Positions 1-8,177 are shown, counted from the first letter of the stretch. The stretch is 64,000 nt of DNA from Actinomycetes bacterium (GCA_021841935.1 JAKCDL010000002.1:124001-188000), one strand, 5' to 3'. Notes: generated by a model from the sequence alone, not told the origin. Numbers and translations: made by a program.

Positions 1-1
1 A

Positions 2-547
2 AGTGAGATCGATGGGCTCTATCAGGAGTTGATTGAGATCCCTTCGAAGATCGAAGAAGTTCTCGATAAGTGGGACTCAATTCGTTCTGTAGCTCAGACA
101 TTTTCCGAAAGGGAACGTTTTTACTTTATAGGACGGCATGTGGGATTTCCAGTGGCCCTAGAGGGTGCGCTGAAGCTCAAGGAGATTTCATATTTGCCTG
201 CAGAAGGTTATCCCGCTGGAGAGTTGAAGCATGGACCTATCGCAATGTTGGATAAGAATGCTGTTGTAATAGCCATGGCCTCGAAGACGCGCCTGTTCGA
301 GAAGATCGTTTCAAATATCGAAGAGGTTCGAGCGCGCGATTCTGCTGTAATTGTCATAGGTAACAGCGGAAGCGAATCGGTTATTAGGGAGGGAGAGTAC
401 TTTATTGAGGTTCCTCAAGTTCACCCACTGCTAGCTCCGCTCGTAGACGTCGTTCCTTTGCAGATATTTGCTTACCATATGGCACGAATCCACGGCGAAG
501 ATGTTGATCGACCCCGAAACCTTGCCAAAACCGTGACAGTTGAGTAG
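2..547 (+). CDS. glmS: Glutamine--fructose-6-phosphate aminotransferase, C-terminal part (5' truncated by window)
   Basis: This is the last 181 codons of GlmS; the reading frame is open from base 2, so the start lies outside the window. GlmS makes glucosamine-6-phosphate for peptidoglycan using glutamine nitrogen. What is visible is the second SIS (sugar isomerase) domain, with the segment GRHVGFPVALEGALKLKE, the sugar-binding loop EGYPAGELKHGPIAML, and the family's conserved C-terminus ending in LAKTVTVE. The amidotransferase domain is not in view. The gene heads a run continuing with acpS, nnrE/nnrD and alr, an order common in actinobacteria. A strong hairpin follows the stop, so transcription probably ends there. 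Confidence 0.95.
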   Translation, partial: SEIDGLYQELIEIPSKIEEVLDKWDSIRSVAQTFSERERFYFIGRHVGFPVALEGALKLKEISYLPAEGYPAGELKHGPIAMLDKNAVVIAMASKTRLFEKIVSNIEEVRARDSAVIVIGNSGSESVIREGEYFIEVPQVHPLLAPLVDVVPLQIFAYHMARIHGEDVDRPRNLAKTVTVE

Positions 548-576
548 GTCTTCGAAATCTTTTGAAGTTGAAGTCG

Positions 577-618
577 AATAGACAAGGGGCGCTTGACGAA
601 AAGCGCCCCTTGTCTATT
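577..618. terminator. Bidirectional hairpin terminator between glmS and the convergent repeat protein gene
   Basis: An 18-bp perfect inverted repeat (577-594 with 601-618, loop GACGAA) lies between two converging genes. The stem core is GGGGCGCTT/AAGCGCCCC. There is no long T-tract on either side, only TATTTA on the plus side. Confidence 0.75.
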
Positions 619-646
619 TAGAGACTGCGAATCTGATTTGGGTTGG

Positions 647-1519
647 TTAGATTGCAGATCCTGCACTCGAAGATGATGGTGGAGTTGTCGGAAAGCCACC
701 GTTAGCTCCGCCGCCGGGGCCACCAACATGGGTGTTGTTTACGAAGTTGGTAATCATCTCGTTCAGATGGGCAAGCGCATTGCTCTGCTGAGTGGAAGTA
801 ATGGTTCCAGCCTTAGCGGCGTTGTTTATGTTGGTGGTCGCTGTAGCAGTTAGTTCGCTGATCAACGTGGCAGCTGATACATTATGCTCTCCCGCGATAG
901 TTGCCAAGGACTTTCCAGATGCTAGTTCGCTCTGTATTGAAGCTACCGTGGTATTTAGATCGGTGGCTGCGGCTGACAGTAGGTCACCTGCGATCCTTTG
1001 CCCGCCAGCTCTACCGCCAGGGCCACCGTTAGCTCCGCCGCCGGGGCCACCAACATGGGTGTTGTTTACGAAGTTGGTAATCATCTCGTTCAGATGGGCA
1101 AGCGCATTGCTCTGCTGAGTGGAAGTAATGGTTCCAGCCTTAGCGGCGTTGTTTATGTTGGTGGTCGCTGTAGCAGTTAGTTCGCTGATCAACGTGGCAG
1201 CTGATACATTATGCTCTCCCGCGATAGTTGCCAAGGACTTTCCAGATGCTAGTTCGCTCTGTATTGAAGCTACCGTGGTATTTAGATCGGTGGCTGCGGC
1301 TGACAGTAGGTCACCTGCGATCCTTGGACCACGGTGATCGTGTCCTGAGTTTTGAGGGGATGTACCAGTGTTGGTTGTTGGCGCAGACGTTACTGACGAT
1401 ACGGTCGAGGCCGAGGACAGGCTCGGCGTTCCTAGTACCGCTCCTCCCAACCATCCGCCGCCTACGGCTGCGATGGTGAGTCCGGTTGCAACTTTTTTGT
1501 TCAGACGAATCCTCTTCAT
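647..1519 (-). CDS. Secreted protein with two identical 109-residue repeats
   Basis: Function unknown, 290 residues. The N-terminus (MKRIRLNKKVATGL, then a Gly/Ala-rich hydrophobic stretch to about residue 35) looks like a signal peptide, so the protein is probably exported. A Ser/Thr linker follows. Two copies of one helical module begin with RIAGDLLSAAATDLN at residues 66 and 175; each contains ASGKSLATIAGEHNVSAATL and ends in a Gly-rich GGPGGGANGG hinge. The tail is FPTTPPSSSSAGSAI. From memory, modules of the type ELxxGKSLxxIAxxxxVxxxxL recur in secreted actinobacterial proteins of unknown role. The two copies are identical at DNA level, so this is a very recent duplication or a gene-converted pair. 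It interrupts the usual glmS-acpS adjacency. Confidence 0.8.
   Translation of the reverse strand: MKRIRLNKKVATGLTIAAVGGGWLGGAVLGTPSLSSASTVSSVTSAPTTNTGTSPQNSGHDHRGPRIAGDLLSAAATDLNTTVASIQSELASGKSLATIAGEHNVSAATLISELTATATTNINNAAKAGTITSTQQSNALAHLNEMITNFVNNTHVGGPGGGANGGPGGRAGGQRIAGDLLSAAATDLNTTVASIQSELASGKSLATIAGEHNVSAATLISELTATATTNINNAAKAGTITSTQQSNALAHLNEMITNFVNNTHVGGPGGGANGGFPTTPPSSSSAGSAI
695..1325. repeat. Tandem direct repeat, 327-bp period, 304 bp identical
   Basis: Bases 695-998 and 1022-1325 are identical as far as I can read, with a 327-bp period (109 codons). The 23 bp between the copies (999-1021) encode the PGGRAGGQ-type linker that is absent outside the repeat. The repeat is in frame inside the secreted protein gene, so copy number can change without breaking the frame. 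Confidence 0.95.
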
Positions 1520-1747
1520 GCTGTTTATCTACCTAACTTCTAAGGGGGTCTTATTGTTCGACTAGCGAACACCTACATCGTCGATCTCGATGCCTAAAAT
1601 TAGCTGTGGTGTCGGTAGAATTACCCTAGGCGATGGCTGAGAGAGGGGAATGTTTCTAATTATTCCTTCAGAAGTGCATCTCAAAGCGATGCGTTCCCTC
1701 TTTGGTCGGTGCTAAAAGTTCGCTAAAAGTCTTTCAAGGGAGGTGGC

Positions 1748-2188
1748 TTGATTGTGCAAAGGCTCCCTTATTCGGTAGGCATTGACATCATTTCTATTGA
1801 TCGAATTGAACGAGCCTTGAGCCGTCACCCGTCTTTCGCATCGCGAATTCTCACTGAAAGTGAGGCGATTGAGATGCCTCTCTTGCGGAAAGGTGGGAAT
1901 CAAGAGCCATCTTTCAGTAGGCGGAGCGTTGAGTTTTTGGCGGCTCGATTTGCAGTTAAAGAGGCGGCTTCAAAGTCACTGCACATCAATCTCTTTTCGG
2001 TCTCCTTTCATGATTTCGAGGTAAAAAAACATCCAGTTGGATATCCAACTCTCTCAGTTAGTGATGTCATTAGGAACCGTTTTATTGAAAGCGGCGAGCT
2101 TTCCTTCGAAGTTTCAATCAGCCATGAGCGTCGATACGCAGTTGCGGTCGTGAACAGCTACATAATCAAAGAGGACCAAGGTAGTTGA
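1748..2188 (+). CDS. acpS: Holo-[acyl-carrier-protein] synthase
   Basis: AcpS moves 4'-phosphopantetheine from CoA to acyl carrier protein. The sequence shows the first signature SVGIDIISIDRIERAL, whose Asp binds Mg, and the second, ARFAVKEAASKSL, with the catalytic-region Glu and Lys. At about 146 residues it is slightly longer than typical 120-130 residue enzymes because of an insert after TESEAIEM. Two starts are possible behind the Shine-Dalgarno GGGAGG at 1738-1743: TTG at 1748 (4-nt spacing) or GTG at 1754 (10-nt spacing). The stop overlaps the start of the next gene in a TTGA arrangement, which suggests translational coupling. Confidence 0.9.
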   Translation: MIVQRLPYSVGIDIISIDRIERALSRHPSFASRILTESEAIEMPLLRKGGNQEPSFSRRSVEFLAARFAVKEAASKSLHINLFSVSFHDFEVKKHPVGYPTLSVSDVIRNRFIESGELSFEVSISHERRYAVAVVNSYIIKEDQGS

Positions 2189-3648
2189 TTCCACTTATTG
2201 ATCTTTCTCACCTACGAAGATACGATCTCGCTCTTGAAGAAGGCGGAAGGGTAGTAGATGTCATTGATGAGGTAGGGTTTCGTGTAGCGTCTTTTGTCCG
2301 CTCAACGATGGGGCCGGTATACGGTAAAAGAATCCTGGTACTTATGGGGAAGGGTAACAACGGCGCAGATGCGTTAGCAGCCGCTCGTTACCTTCGGCAA
2401 TTTGGGGCATCAGTCGAAGAGGCTAGATTCAACTGGAGCGACGCTCCCTATTCGGGCACCGACTACGACTTGATTATTGACGGTGTATTTGGAACTGGAA
2501 TCTCAAGAGGTTTGCAAGGAAAGGTGATAGAAGCATCCGGTGCGAAGATCGTTTCTATTGACATCCCAAGCGGAGTCGATCTCGATCGCGTGGTTCAAGA
2601 TGAAAATTGTGTCAACGCCGACGTTACATTGATAATCGGAGCTCTCAAAGTTGGTCAACTCAATAGAGGTACTGTTGAACTTATGGGAGAGGCCTACCTT
2701 TGGTGCTTCGATGACCTAAACGAGGCAAAGGGCGACCAAGGCCTCTTCGAAGTCTCAGACATTGTCTTTCGTGGGGAGTCTTTGAGTGAACACAAGTGGA
2801 AGCGTGCAGTACATGTAGTCGCTGGCTCTCAGACAACTATTGGAGCGAGTTTGTTAGCGGGTGAAGCAGCCCTTCATTCAGGGGCTGGCCTCGTTAGGGT
2901 TAGCGGCAACTTCGAACGCCCTGATCTCCTTCAAGCTGCCCATCCTGGATTGTTAGTAGGTGACGAGAAGTCATTTGAGAGGGATATCTCGACATTAAGT
3001 CGATATGGGGCTGTCGTGATCGGACCAGGGTTAGGAGAACTAAGCGGGCAACTACTAGAACAGGTCCTTGTCAACTTTGCTGGACCTCTAGTTATCGATG
3101 CTGATGCCATAAGTGCGATTTCTCAATCTGATCTCCTAAAAGAGCTACTCAAAAAGTACAAATACCCGGTACTTCTAACGCCTCATGACGGTGAAGTAAC
3201 CCGCCTTTTCACCTCCGTCGGACTTGACCTATCGGATGCGTCATTCAAATCCTTTGTTAGCGATTTTGGAGTCGACTTATTGCATAAGGGATTTCCAACG
3301 CGGATTTTTACTAGTGATAGAAGGATCGTCTATGTGACGTCGAATAGTTCAAACCTATCGGTTGCTGGAAGTGGCGACGTCTTGTCTGGGATGATTGGTG
3401 CTTTCATTGCACGAAATGGTTATTCGGTGGAGACAGTCGCTAGCGCGACCTACATTCACGGCCTGTCGGGGGGTAGGTCAGTGACGAATCCAATCTCTAT
3501 GATTGACTCTGTCGCGGGCCTAATTGAAGCGATCCCGAAGTTTAGAACTAACGCAGTCAAGCTCTCAGGTGGTTTCAGACCGATTGTCTCAAGGGGTCCA
3601 CTTACTAGTGTCACTGACTCTAAATTGCAGTGGAGTTATAGGTGGTAG
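2185..3648 (+). CDS. nnrD: Bifunctional NAD(P)H-hydrate epimerase / ADP-dependent NAD(P)H-hydrate dehydratase
   Basis: This two-domain enzyme repairs hydrated NADH and NADPH. The N-terminal epimerase half (YjeF_N, roughly residues 1-200) has GKGNNGADALAAARYL, DGVFGTGISRGLQG and SIDIPSGVD. The C-terminal ribokinase-like dehydratase half (about 220-465) has GPGLGE, LTPHDGEVTRL and the ATP/ADP loop AGSGDVLSGMIGAF near residues 394-407. The start is TTG, overlapping the acpS stop as TTGA. The epimerase domain looks short at its N-terminus compared with longer homologues. The gene's end overlaps alr by 7 bp. acpS-nnr-alr is a recurrent actinobacterial arrangement. Confidence 0.9.
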   Translation: MIPLIDLSHLRRYDLALEEGGRVVDVIDEVGFRVASFVRSTMGPVYGKRILVLMGKGNNGADALAAARYLRQFGASVEEARFNWSDAPYSGTDYDLIIDGVFGTGISRGLQGKVIEASGAKIVSIDIPSGVDLDRVVQDENCVNADVTLIIGALKVGQLNRGTVELMGEAYLWCFDDLNEAKGDQGLFEVSDIVFRGESLSEHKWKRAVHVVAGSQTTIGASLLAGEAALHSGAGLVRVSGNFERPDLLQAAHPGLLVGDEKSFERDISTLSRYGAVVIGPGLGELSGQLLEQVLVNFAGPLVIDADAISAISQSDLLKELLKKYKYPVLLTPHDGEVTRLFTSVGLDLSDASFKSFVSDFGVDLLHKGFPTRIFTSDRRIVYVTSNSSNLSVAGSGDVLSGMIGAFIARNGYSVETVASATYIHGLSGGRSVTNPISMIDSVAGLIEAIPKFRTNAVKLSGGFRPIVSRGPLTSVTDSKLQWSYRW

Positions 3649-4757
3649 ATCGACTTCGTCCTGTTCACGCCGAGATAAATATTGGCAATCTAATTCACAA
3701 CTATGACTATCTAAGTGCTCTAGCAACTGGGAGTAGAATCTGCGCGGTAGTTAAAGCTGATGCCTATGGCCATGGGGCAGTTGAAGTCGCAAGGGCACTC
3801 TATGAGCGAGGGTGCCGTGACTTTGCGGTAGCTCTAGTTGAAGAGGGCGTTGAACTACGCCGTGCCGGTGTTGACGGTGAGATCCTAGTTTTGAGTCAGC
3901 CGCCACTCGATGCCCTTTCGACGGCGGCGCAGTATCAGATAAGCGTAACGGCCTACACCAAGGAGGCAATCAACGCCATCCTCAGTGCCGCTGGAGAAGA
4001 TCGCCCCAGCTTCCAACTAAAAGTCGATACGGGTATGTATCGAGTGGGGGTCGCATTTGACGATCTAGAGGCGATTGTAAATTTGATTGGTCCCGGATCA
4101 ATCGACGGACTTTGGAGCCATTTTGCCGTAGCTGACGAAGATTCACCTGAATCAGTTGAGTTCACACTGCTTCAGTTGGCGAGGTTTCGAAGCGCTATTG
4201 ATACTTTGACCAAAGGAGGGCTGGCTCCAAGCCAGTTGCACATAGGGAATTCATCAGGACTGCTCTACTACCCGCAGAGTCGTCTTACAAAGAGTAGGGT
4301 TGGGCTTGCGCTATATGGATACGCCCCCAAAGGAGGCAGTGTTGCTCTCGAGCTAAGACCCGTAATGTCCTTGATATCAGAGGTTGCGTTCATCAAAGAG
4401 GTTGAAGAGGGAGAAAGGCCGTCGTATGGAAGGCGTAAGCCAATGGCACGGCGGGGGAATGTAGCAACAGTTCCAATTGGTTATGCCGATGGAGTTCCGA
4501 GAAGGCTATTTGATGGAGATGGCAAAGTAGCCATTAATGGAAGGCGATATCCTTTTGCGGGAGTTATAACAATGGATCAGATCTTGATCGACGTGGGCGT
4601 GAGTGAGTCGGTTGAGATTGGAGATCGCGTTACTTTGATCGGAAGCGACGGACCTGCAAATATAGGTGCGGATGAATGGGCTGCACGATGCAATACCATA
4701 ACTTGGGAGATCCTTTGCGGGATATCTAAGCGTGTGCCAAGAATTTACTTGGGATGA
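3642..4757 (+). CDS. alr: Alanine racemase
   Basis: This PLP enzyme makes D-alanine for peptidoglycan. The PLP lysine is K38 in AVVKADAYGHGAVEVA. The C-terminal beta domain shows VPIGYADGVPRR, with the family's catalytic Tyr in YADG, and AGVITMDQILIDVG. Its length of 371 residues is normal. The start is GTG at 3642, overlapping nnrD by 7 bp. The downstream gene begins only 3 bases after its stop, so this is one transcription unit. Confidence 0.95.
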   Translation: MVDRLRPVHAEINIGNLIHNYDYLSALATGSRICAVVKADAYGHGAVEVARALYERGCRDFAVALVEEGVELRRAGVDGEILVLSQPPLDALSTAAQYQISVTAYTKEAINAILSAAGEDRPSFQLKVDTGMYRVGVAFDDLEAIVNLIGPGSIDGLWSHFAVADEDSPESVEFTLLQLARFRSAIDTLTKGGLAPSQLHIGNSSGLLYYPQSRLTKSRVGLALYGYAPKGGSVALELRPVMSLISEVAFIKEVEEGERPSYGRRKPMARRGNVATVPIGYADGVPRRLFDGDGKVAINGRRYPFAGVITMDQILIDVGVSESVEIGDRVTLIGSDGPANIGADEWAARCNTITWEILCGISKRVPRIYLG

Positions 4758-4760
4758 ATC

Positions 4761-5333
4761 GTGGATTTGTCAATTTACGACACTATGAAGGCGCTTGAAG
4801 AAGAGGCACGCAGATGCACGAGTTGTGTGCTTTCGGAGTCTCGAAGCCAAGTGGTTTTTTCTTCAGGTCGACTAGATGCAGAACTGATAGTGGTTGGTGA
4901 AGCGCCAGGAGCTTCAGAGGATCGAGATGGCACTCCCTTCGTCGGGCGTTCTGGCGTGCTGTTGAGGCGGTTGATTCTCGAAGTGCTAGGTCTCGATAGT
5001 GGCCAATATTACGTTACTAATGTCGTAAAGTGCCGTCCTGAGGGAAATAGGAAGCCGCTAGCTGTTGAGATCGGAACTTGTTCACACTTCCTAGAGCGTC
5101 AGCTAGAGATCTTGAAGGGAGGAGTGATTTTGGCAGTAGGAGAAGTTGCCGCTAGAACTCTAACTCAACAAAAGATTTCAGTTGGTTCTATGAGAGGTAG
5201 CGTTTACACACACGGTGACAAAAAGGTTATTGTGACGTATCACCCTGCCTATGCCCTTAGAGGTGGAAGGGCGATAGAAGATTCTATGCGAGTTGATTTA
5301 GGTTTCGTAGGCGGTCTACTAAGTGAACGATGA
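4761..5333 (+). CDS. Uracil-DNA glycosylase, iron-sulfur type (family 4-like)
   Basis: Removes uracil from DNA. Four cysteines suited to a 4Fe-4S cluster are present: C19 and C22 (CTSC) near the N-terminus, then C91 (VVKCRPEG) and C107 (GTCSHF). The active-site motif A reads GEAPGASEDRDGTPFVGRSG (residues 47-66) and motif B is HPAYALRG (from 161). The length of 190 residues fits family 4. The start GTG lies 3 bases after alr. The 3' end overlaps tsaE by 11 bp. Confidence 0.9.
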   Translation: MDLSIYDTMKALEEEARRCTSCVLSESRSQVVFSSGRLDAELIVVGEAPGASEDRDGTPFVGRSGVLLRRLILEVLGLDSGQYYVTNVVKCRPEGNRKPLAVEIGTCSHFLERQLEILKGGVILAVGEVAARTLTQQKISVGSMRGSVYTHGDKKVIVTYHPAYALRGGRAIEDSMRVDLGFVGGLLSER

Positions 5334-5823
5334 TCACAAAAGTAAGGGATATAGATTCTTGGAGTTGAAGGTAGTCGGTGACGAAGAGATGGTTGAGTTT
5401 GGCCAATTGATAGGCGAATCGATCACAGCTCCACTCTTGATTACATTGATAGGCGACCTTGGAGCAGGAAAGACGACCTTGGCCAAAGGGATCATCGCCT
5501 CTCAGGGTGTCGACGAGGTTGTTACCTCCCCTACATTCATCATCCAACGCGAATACGAAGGTAGGTTGCCGGTTAGACATTTGGATCTCTACCGTTTTTC
5601 CGGTGCACGCTCGTTAGATCTAATGGACATAGACCTATTCGACGAAGATACATTGCGGTTAGTTGAGTGGCCAAATGCGGTCGAATTTGAGGTGGAAGCC
5701 GATATTGAAGTTAAGATCGAATCAATAGATGATGGTGAGGCGCGCTTGATCAGGATTACCTTTGATCAAAATGTTGATGAAAGAACCTACGAGACGATTG
5801 CATCTTTTGCAGGTCGGAGCTAG
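5323..5823 (+). CDS. tsaE: tRNA N6-threonylcarbamoyladenosine biosynthesis ATPase TsaE
   Basis: TsaE is the ATPase that works with TsaB and TsaD to make t6A37 in ANN-decoding tRNAs. It has a Walker A motif GDLGAGKTTLAKG (residues 44-56), the family motif SPTFIIQREYEG and HLDLYRFSG. The C-terminus is a short variable extension. GTG at 5323 overlaps the glycosylase gene. A TTG at 5359 is an alternative start with a slightly shorter protein. tsaB follows with touching ends. Confidence 0.92.
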   Translation: MNDDHKSKGYRFLELKVVGDEEMVEFGQLIGESITAPLLITLIGDLGAGKTTLAKGIIASQGVDEVVTSPTFIIQREYEGRLPVRHLDLYRFSGARSLDLMDIDLFDEDTLRLVEWPNAVEFEVEADIEVKIESIDDGEARLIRITFDQNVDERTYETIASFAGRS

Positions 5824-6494
5824 TGATGAAGCAACGGATAACTGCATTGATTGACACCACATCTTCGTATTCGATTCTCGCAATTTTATGCGATGACGAA
5901 GTAATAGATATAAAAGTAGTTGAAGAGCCCAAGACGCTTTTGAAAGAGATCGGTTACTTTTCAATTCGCCTTCGATCAACAATGGAAACCTTTGAAGAGT
6001 TCGAATTCGAAGTTGTTCTTTGTATCGGACCGAGCGGTTTCTCAGGTGGAAGAATTGGAGTAGCCACGGGAAGAAGCCTCGCCCTTGGCTGGGGGGTCGA
6101 TGTGATAGTCTTCGACCATCTTGAGATGCTGTCGCATATAACTTCGGAGGCGTATCCTCACGAAGTTCTTTTTGAAGATGCTAGAGGGGGTGAAGTTCAC
6201 ATATTCAAATCGATGAAGGGCTCGACAGCATCGTCTACAGTCGACTTCGAAGAGGGGTATCAAATCATAGGATCAGCTCGTAGTGTACTTTTGGTAGGAG
6301 GATACCCCAGGGGAATGGTATTTGGTGAGGATCGGCAAATTAGCCAAATAGGTGTGAGCGAGCTGCCTATAGTGCCAAATATTGGTCCGTTCATAGAGTC
6401 GATAAGAGATCGTGAAAGAGTGTCGCCAGATCGTCTTCAAGTGAAGTACGGACGCGACTATGTTGCAGTTGCAAACTTCGAAAAGCTGCGCTAG
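5823..6494 (+). CDS. tsaB: tRNA threonylcarbamoyladenosine biosynthesis protein TsaB
   Basis: An ASKHA-fold partner of TsaD in t6A synthesis. It shows ITALIDTTSSYSILAIL at the N-terminus and the family segment GPSGFSGGRIGVATGRSLALGW. At 223 residues it has a normal length but a divergent C-terminal half. The start is GTG ATG at 5823/5826, so either codon could be used. Its stop interlocks tail-to-tail with rnhA on the other strand: the four bases CTAG at 6491-6494 carry both stops. rimI and tsaD, normally next, resume only at 8178. Confidence 0.88.
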   Translation: MMKQRITALIDTTSSYSILAILCDDEVIDIKVVEEPKTLLKEIGYFSIRLRSTMETFEEFEFEVVLCIGPSGFSGGRIGVATGRSLALGWGVDVIVFDHLEMLSHITSEAYPHEVLFEDARGGEVHIFKSMKGSTASSTVDFEEGYQIIGSARSVLLVGGYPRGMVFGEDRQISQIGVSELPIVPNIGPFIESIRDRERVSPDRLQVKYGRDYVAVANFEKLR

Positions 6495-6934
6495 AGAGAG
6501 GCGACCCCGATATTGGCCAATTGGTCTGCACGCTCGTTGCCAAAGTCTCCGTCGTGGCCCCGGACCCACCTCCACTCGACGTTTCTGTTTGCAACTTGAG
6601 CATGTAGAAGTTGCCAAAGGTCAACGTTCTTTACGGCCTTGTTGTCGGCCGTTTTCCATCCTCTTCGTACCCAGTTTGGTAACCATTTGGTGATGCCGTC
6701 TATGACGTACTTGGAGTCAGCGTAGATAACGATATCCCTGGAGATGTTGCTATTTTTTAGCGCTTCGATGGCTGCGGTGAGTTCCATCCGGTTATTTGTT
6801 GTGACGCGTTCGCCACCGTAAAGCTCTCTTCGCTCCTCGCCATCTATGATTAGTACTCCCCAACCTCCTGGACCAGGATTGGATTTGCACGCTCCGTCGG
6901 TGTATGCGATCAGTGAACTCATTGTATATTCCAT
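6491..6934 (-). CDS. rnhA: Ribonuclease HI
   Basis: Degrades the RNA strand of RNA-DNA hybrids. All acidic catalytic positions are visible: D13 (AYTDGACKSNPGPGG), E51 (NNRMELTAAIEAL), D73 (YADSKYVIDGI) and D137 (NERADQLA), plus the flexible-loop histidine in RGHDGD. The length of 147 residues is typical. Either ATG at 6934 or the one at 6922 (MSSLIAYTD) may be the start. It lies antiparallel to the tsa operon and shares its stop tetranucleotide with tsaB. Confidence 0.95.
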   Translation of the reverse strand: MEYTMSSLIAYTDGACKSNPGPGGWGVLIIDGEERRELYGGERVTTNNRMELTAAIEALKNSNISRDIVIYADSKYVIDGITKWLPNWVRRGWKTADNKAVKNVDLWQLLHAQVANRNVEWRWVRGHDGDFGNERADQLANIGVASL

Positions 6935-6991
6935 TCAATCTTGAATAGTCAATATAGCGAGTAGGGAACTTAATTCGTAGACGGTCTGTAA

Positions 6992-7348
6992 CTACGACGC
7001 TAGGTCGCCCTCAGATCTGAGAGAGTAGGATTCGATATAGAGACGAGGCATAGCCCGTTCGGTTGAAACTAAGGAGTGGCATTTCGGGCACATTGCACCC
7101 TCGGCTCCTCTAAAGCAAGTCTTGCAATTCATACACATTCGTCGTGGAAGCATTACATTTATTGTGAGATCGCTTCCTTTAGTTTGAAAGTGGTCTTTGC
7201 TCAAAAGGCCGTATGCTTCCTTCAGTTTTTCGTGAGATAGTGATGGGCTCGCCGATAGGGTAACCGTGCTAATTTCGCGATTGCCAGCAAGGCTGATAAG
7301 AGCTGCAAGCATTTGATTCATTTCACCAAGCTCGGTAAAGTCGACCAC
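6992..7348 (-). CDS. HypA/HybF-like zinc-ribbon protein lacking the nickel-binding N-terminus
   Basis: 118 residues. The fold pattern matches HypA: an N-terminal helix, a strand-helix segment (TVTLSASPSLSHEKLKEAYG), then a zinc ribbon with C72-x2-C75 and C87-x2-C90 and a final strand LYIESYSL. HypA delivers nickel to [NiFe]-hydrogenase through a strictly conserved MHE start. Here the aligned position reads LGEMNQML, with Gly in place of His, and the protein has seven extra residues before it. No hydrogenase genes are in the window. It may keep only the structural zinc site. GTG at 7348 has a good Shine-Dalgarno (AAAGGGGG, about 4 nt upstream). A generic zinc-ribbon protein is the alternative reading. 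Confidence 0.6.
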   Translation of the reverse strand: MVDFTELGEMNQMLAALISLAGNREISTVTLSASPSLSHEKLKEAYGLLSKDHFQTKGSDLTINVMLPRRMCMNCKTCFRGAEGAMCPKCHSLVSTERAMPRLYIESYSLRSEGDLAS

Positions 7349-7807
7349 TTTTCCCCCTTTGAAGAGTCACATCAGAAATTACGTCTTTGTAACTAATCTT
7401 TTAATCTTTATTTTTATAATTCTCAATACTTTATGTTTTAATTAATAGTTGGATTGACAATGTTTTTTCAAGGAAAAATGGAAGATTCTTTATAAATGGT
7501 ATTTGGTACCTAAATAGTAATTGACGAAATACCCTTCTTATCATTTGATTCCTGCACTGGAGGACTGGAACTACTACGTGTTTGACATCATCAATAAATA
7601 TTTGTAGTAAGAAGCCTCGTAGGTAAATGCGAAATATGTTGCTAGATTTCCCGATATTTAAGTGACTTAGTACTCTACGGTGAAAGTTTTTTAAGTTTTT
7701 TACCTCTTTGAAATAATCGTTTGTTTTGCCCCGTTTTTAATTTGGGCGCGCATATGACCCCTTGAGGGAACGCGTGCACTTAGGTGAGTAACCTTAACGG
7801 AAGAGTT
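7349..7807. other. AT-rich intergenic region upstream of the Rieske gene
   Basis: About 460 bp with no credible gene, clearly more AT-rich than its neighbours, especially 7370-7520 and 7640-7740. It separates the divergent HypA-like and Rieske genes and contains a good promoter match (listed separately). It may be a horizontally acquired joint or simply a long regulatory leader. Confidence 0.7.
7582..7610 (+). promoter_or_regulatory. Candidate sigma-70-type promoter for the Rieske gene
   Basis: TTGACA at 7582-7587, a 17-nt spacer, and TAGTAA at 7605-7610. Transcription would start near 7617 and leave a leader of roughly 190 nt before the Rieske start. The match is by eye only. Confidence 0.45.
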
Positions 7808-8125
7808 ATGTCGTTTCAACGTGTATTTGCAGTAACGGATCTAAAGAATGGTCGATTCACGAGCGCCGAGGTCATGGGTGTTGACCTTTGCTTTACCATC
7901 AAAGATGGAGAGGTCGTCTGTCTTGAAAATAGCTGTTCACATATGGGTCTTCCGATCGACCGTGCAGAGATAAAGAACGATGGCTCCTTTGAGTGTCCAT
8001 GGCACGGATTTGCATTTAATATTGAAGGCGGACGTTGCAAAACGTATCCCGTCTACAGCATTCGCACCTTCGAGACAAAGATCGAGGACGGTGACGTCTT
8101 TGTTAGAGTTGACGAAGGTTCGTAG
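7808..8125 (+). CDS. Rieske 2Fe-2S ferredoxin-like protein
   Basis: A small single-domain Rieske protein, probably a soluble electron carrier. Both cluster loops are intact: CSHMGLPID (Cys and His ligands) and CPWHGFAFN. The spacing fits the non-haem dioxygenase ferredoxin type. No partner oxygenase or reductase is adjacent. I chose ATG at 7808 because GGAAG lies just upstream (7799-7803). An in-frame GTG at 7784 would add eight residues but has no Shine-Dalgarno. It sits on the same strand ahead of rimI, across a 52-bp gap. Confidence 0.88.
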   Translation: MSFQRVFAVTDLKNGRFTSAEVMGVDLCFTIKDGEVVCLENSCSHMGLPIDRAEIKNDGSFECPWHGFAFNIEGGRCKTYPVYSIRTFETKIEDGDVFVRVDEGS

Positions 8126-8177
8126 TACGAATTTGGCTGTGTCGCATTGAGTAGCGGCGGAGCGGAAGGAAGATTCA

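Noticed and set aside
792-1337. Two plus-strand reading frames of 70-110 codons with identical starts, opposite the secreted repeat protein
   Set aside because: They are antisense shadows of the tandem repeat; the identical starts come from the 304-bp duplication and there is no independent coding signal.
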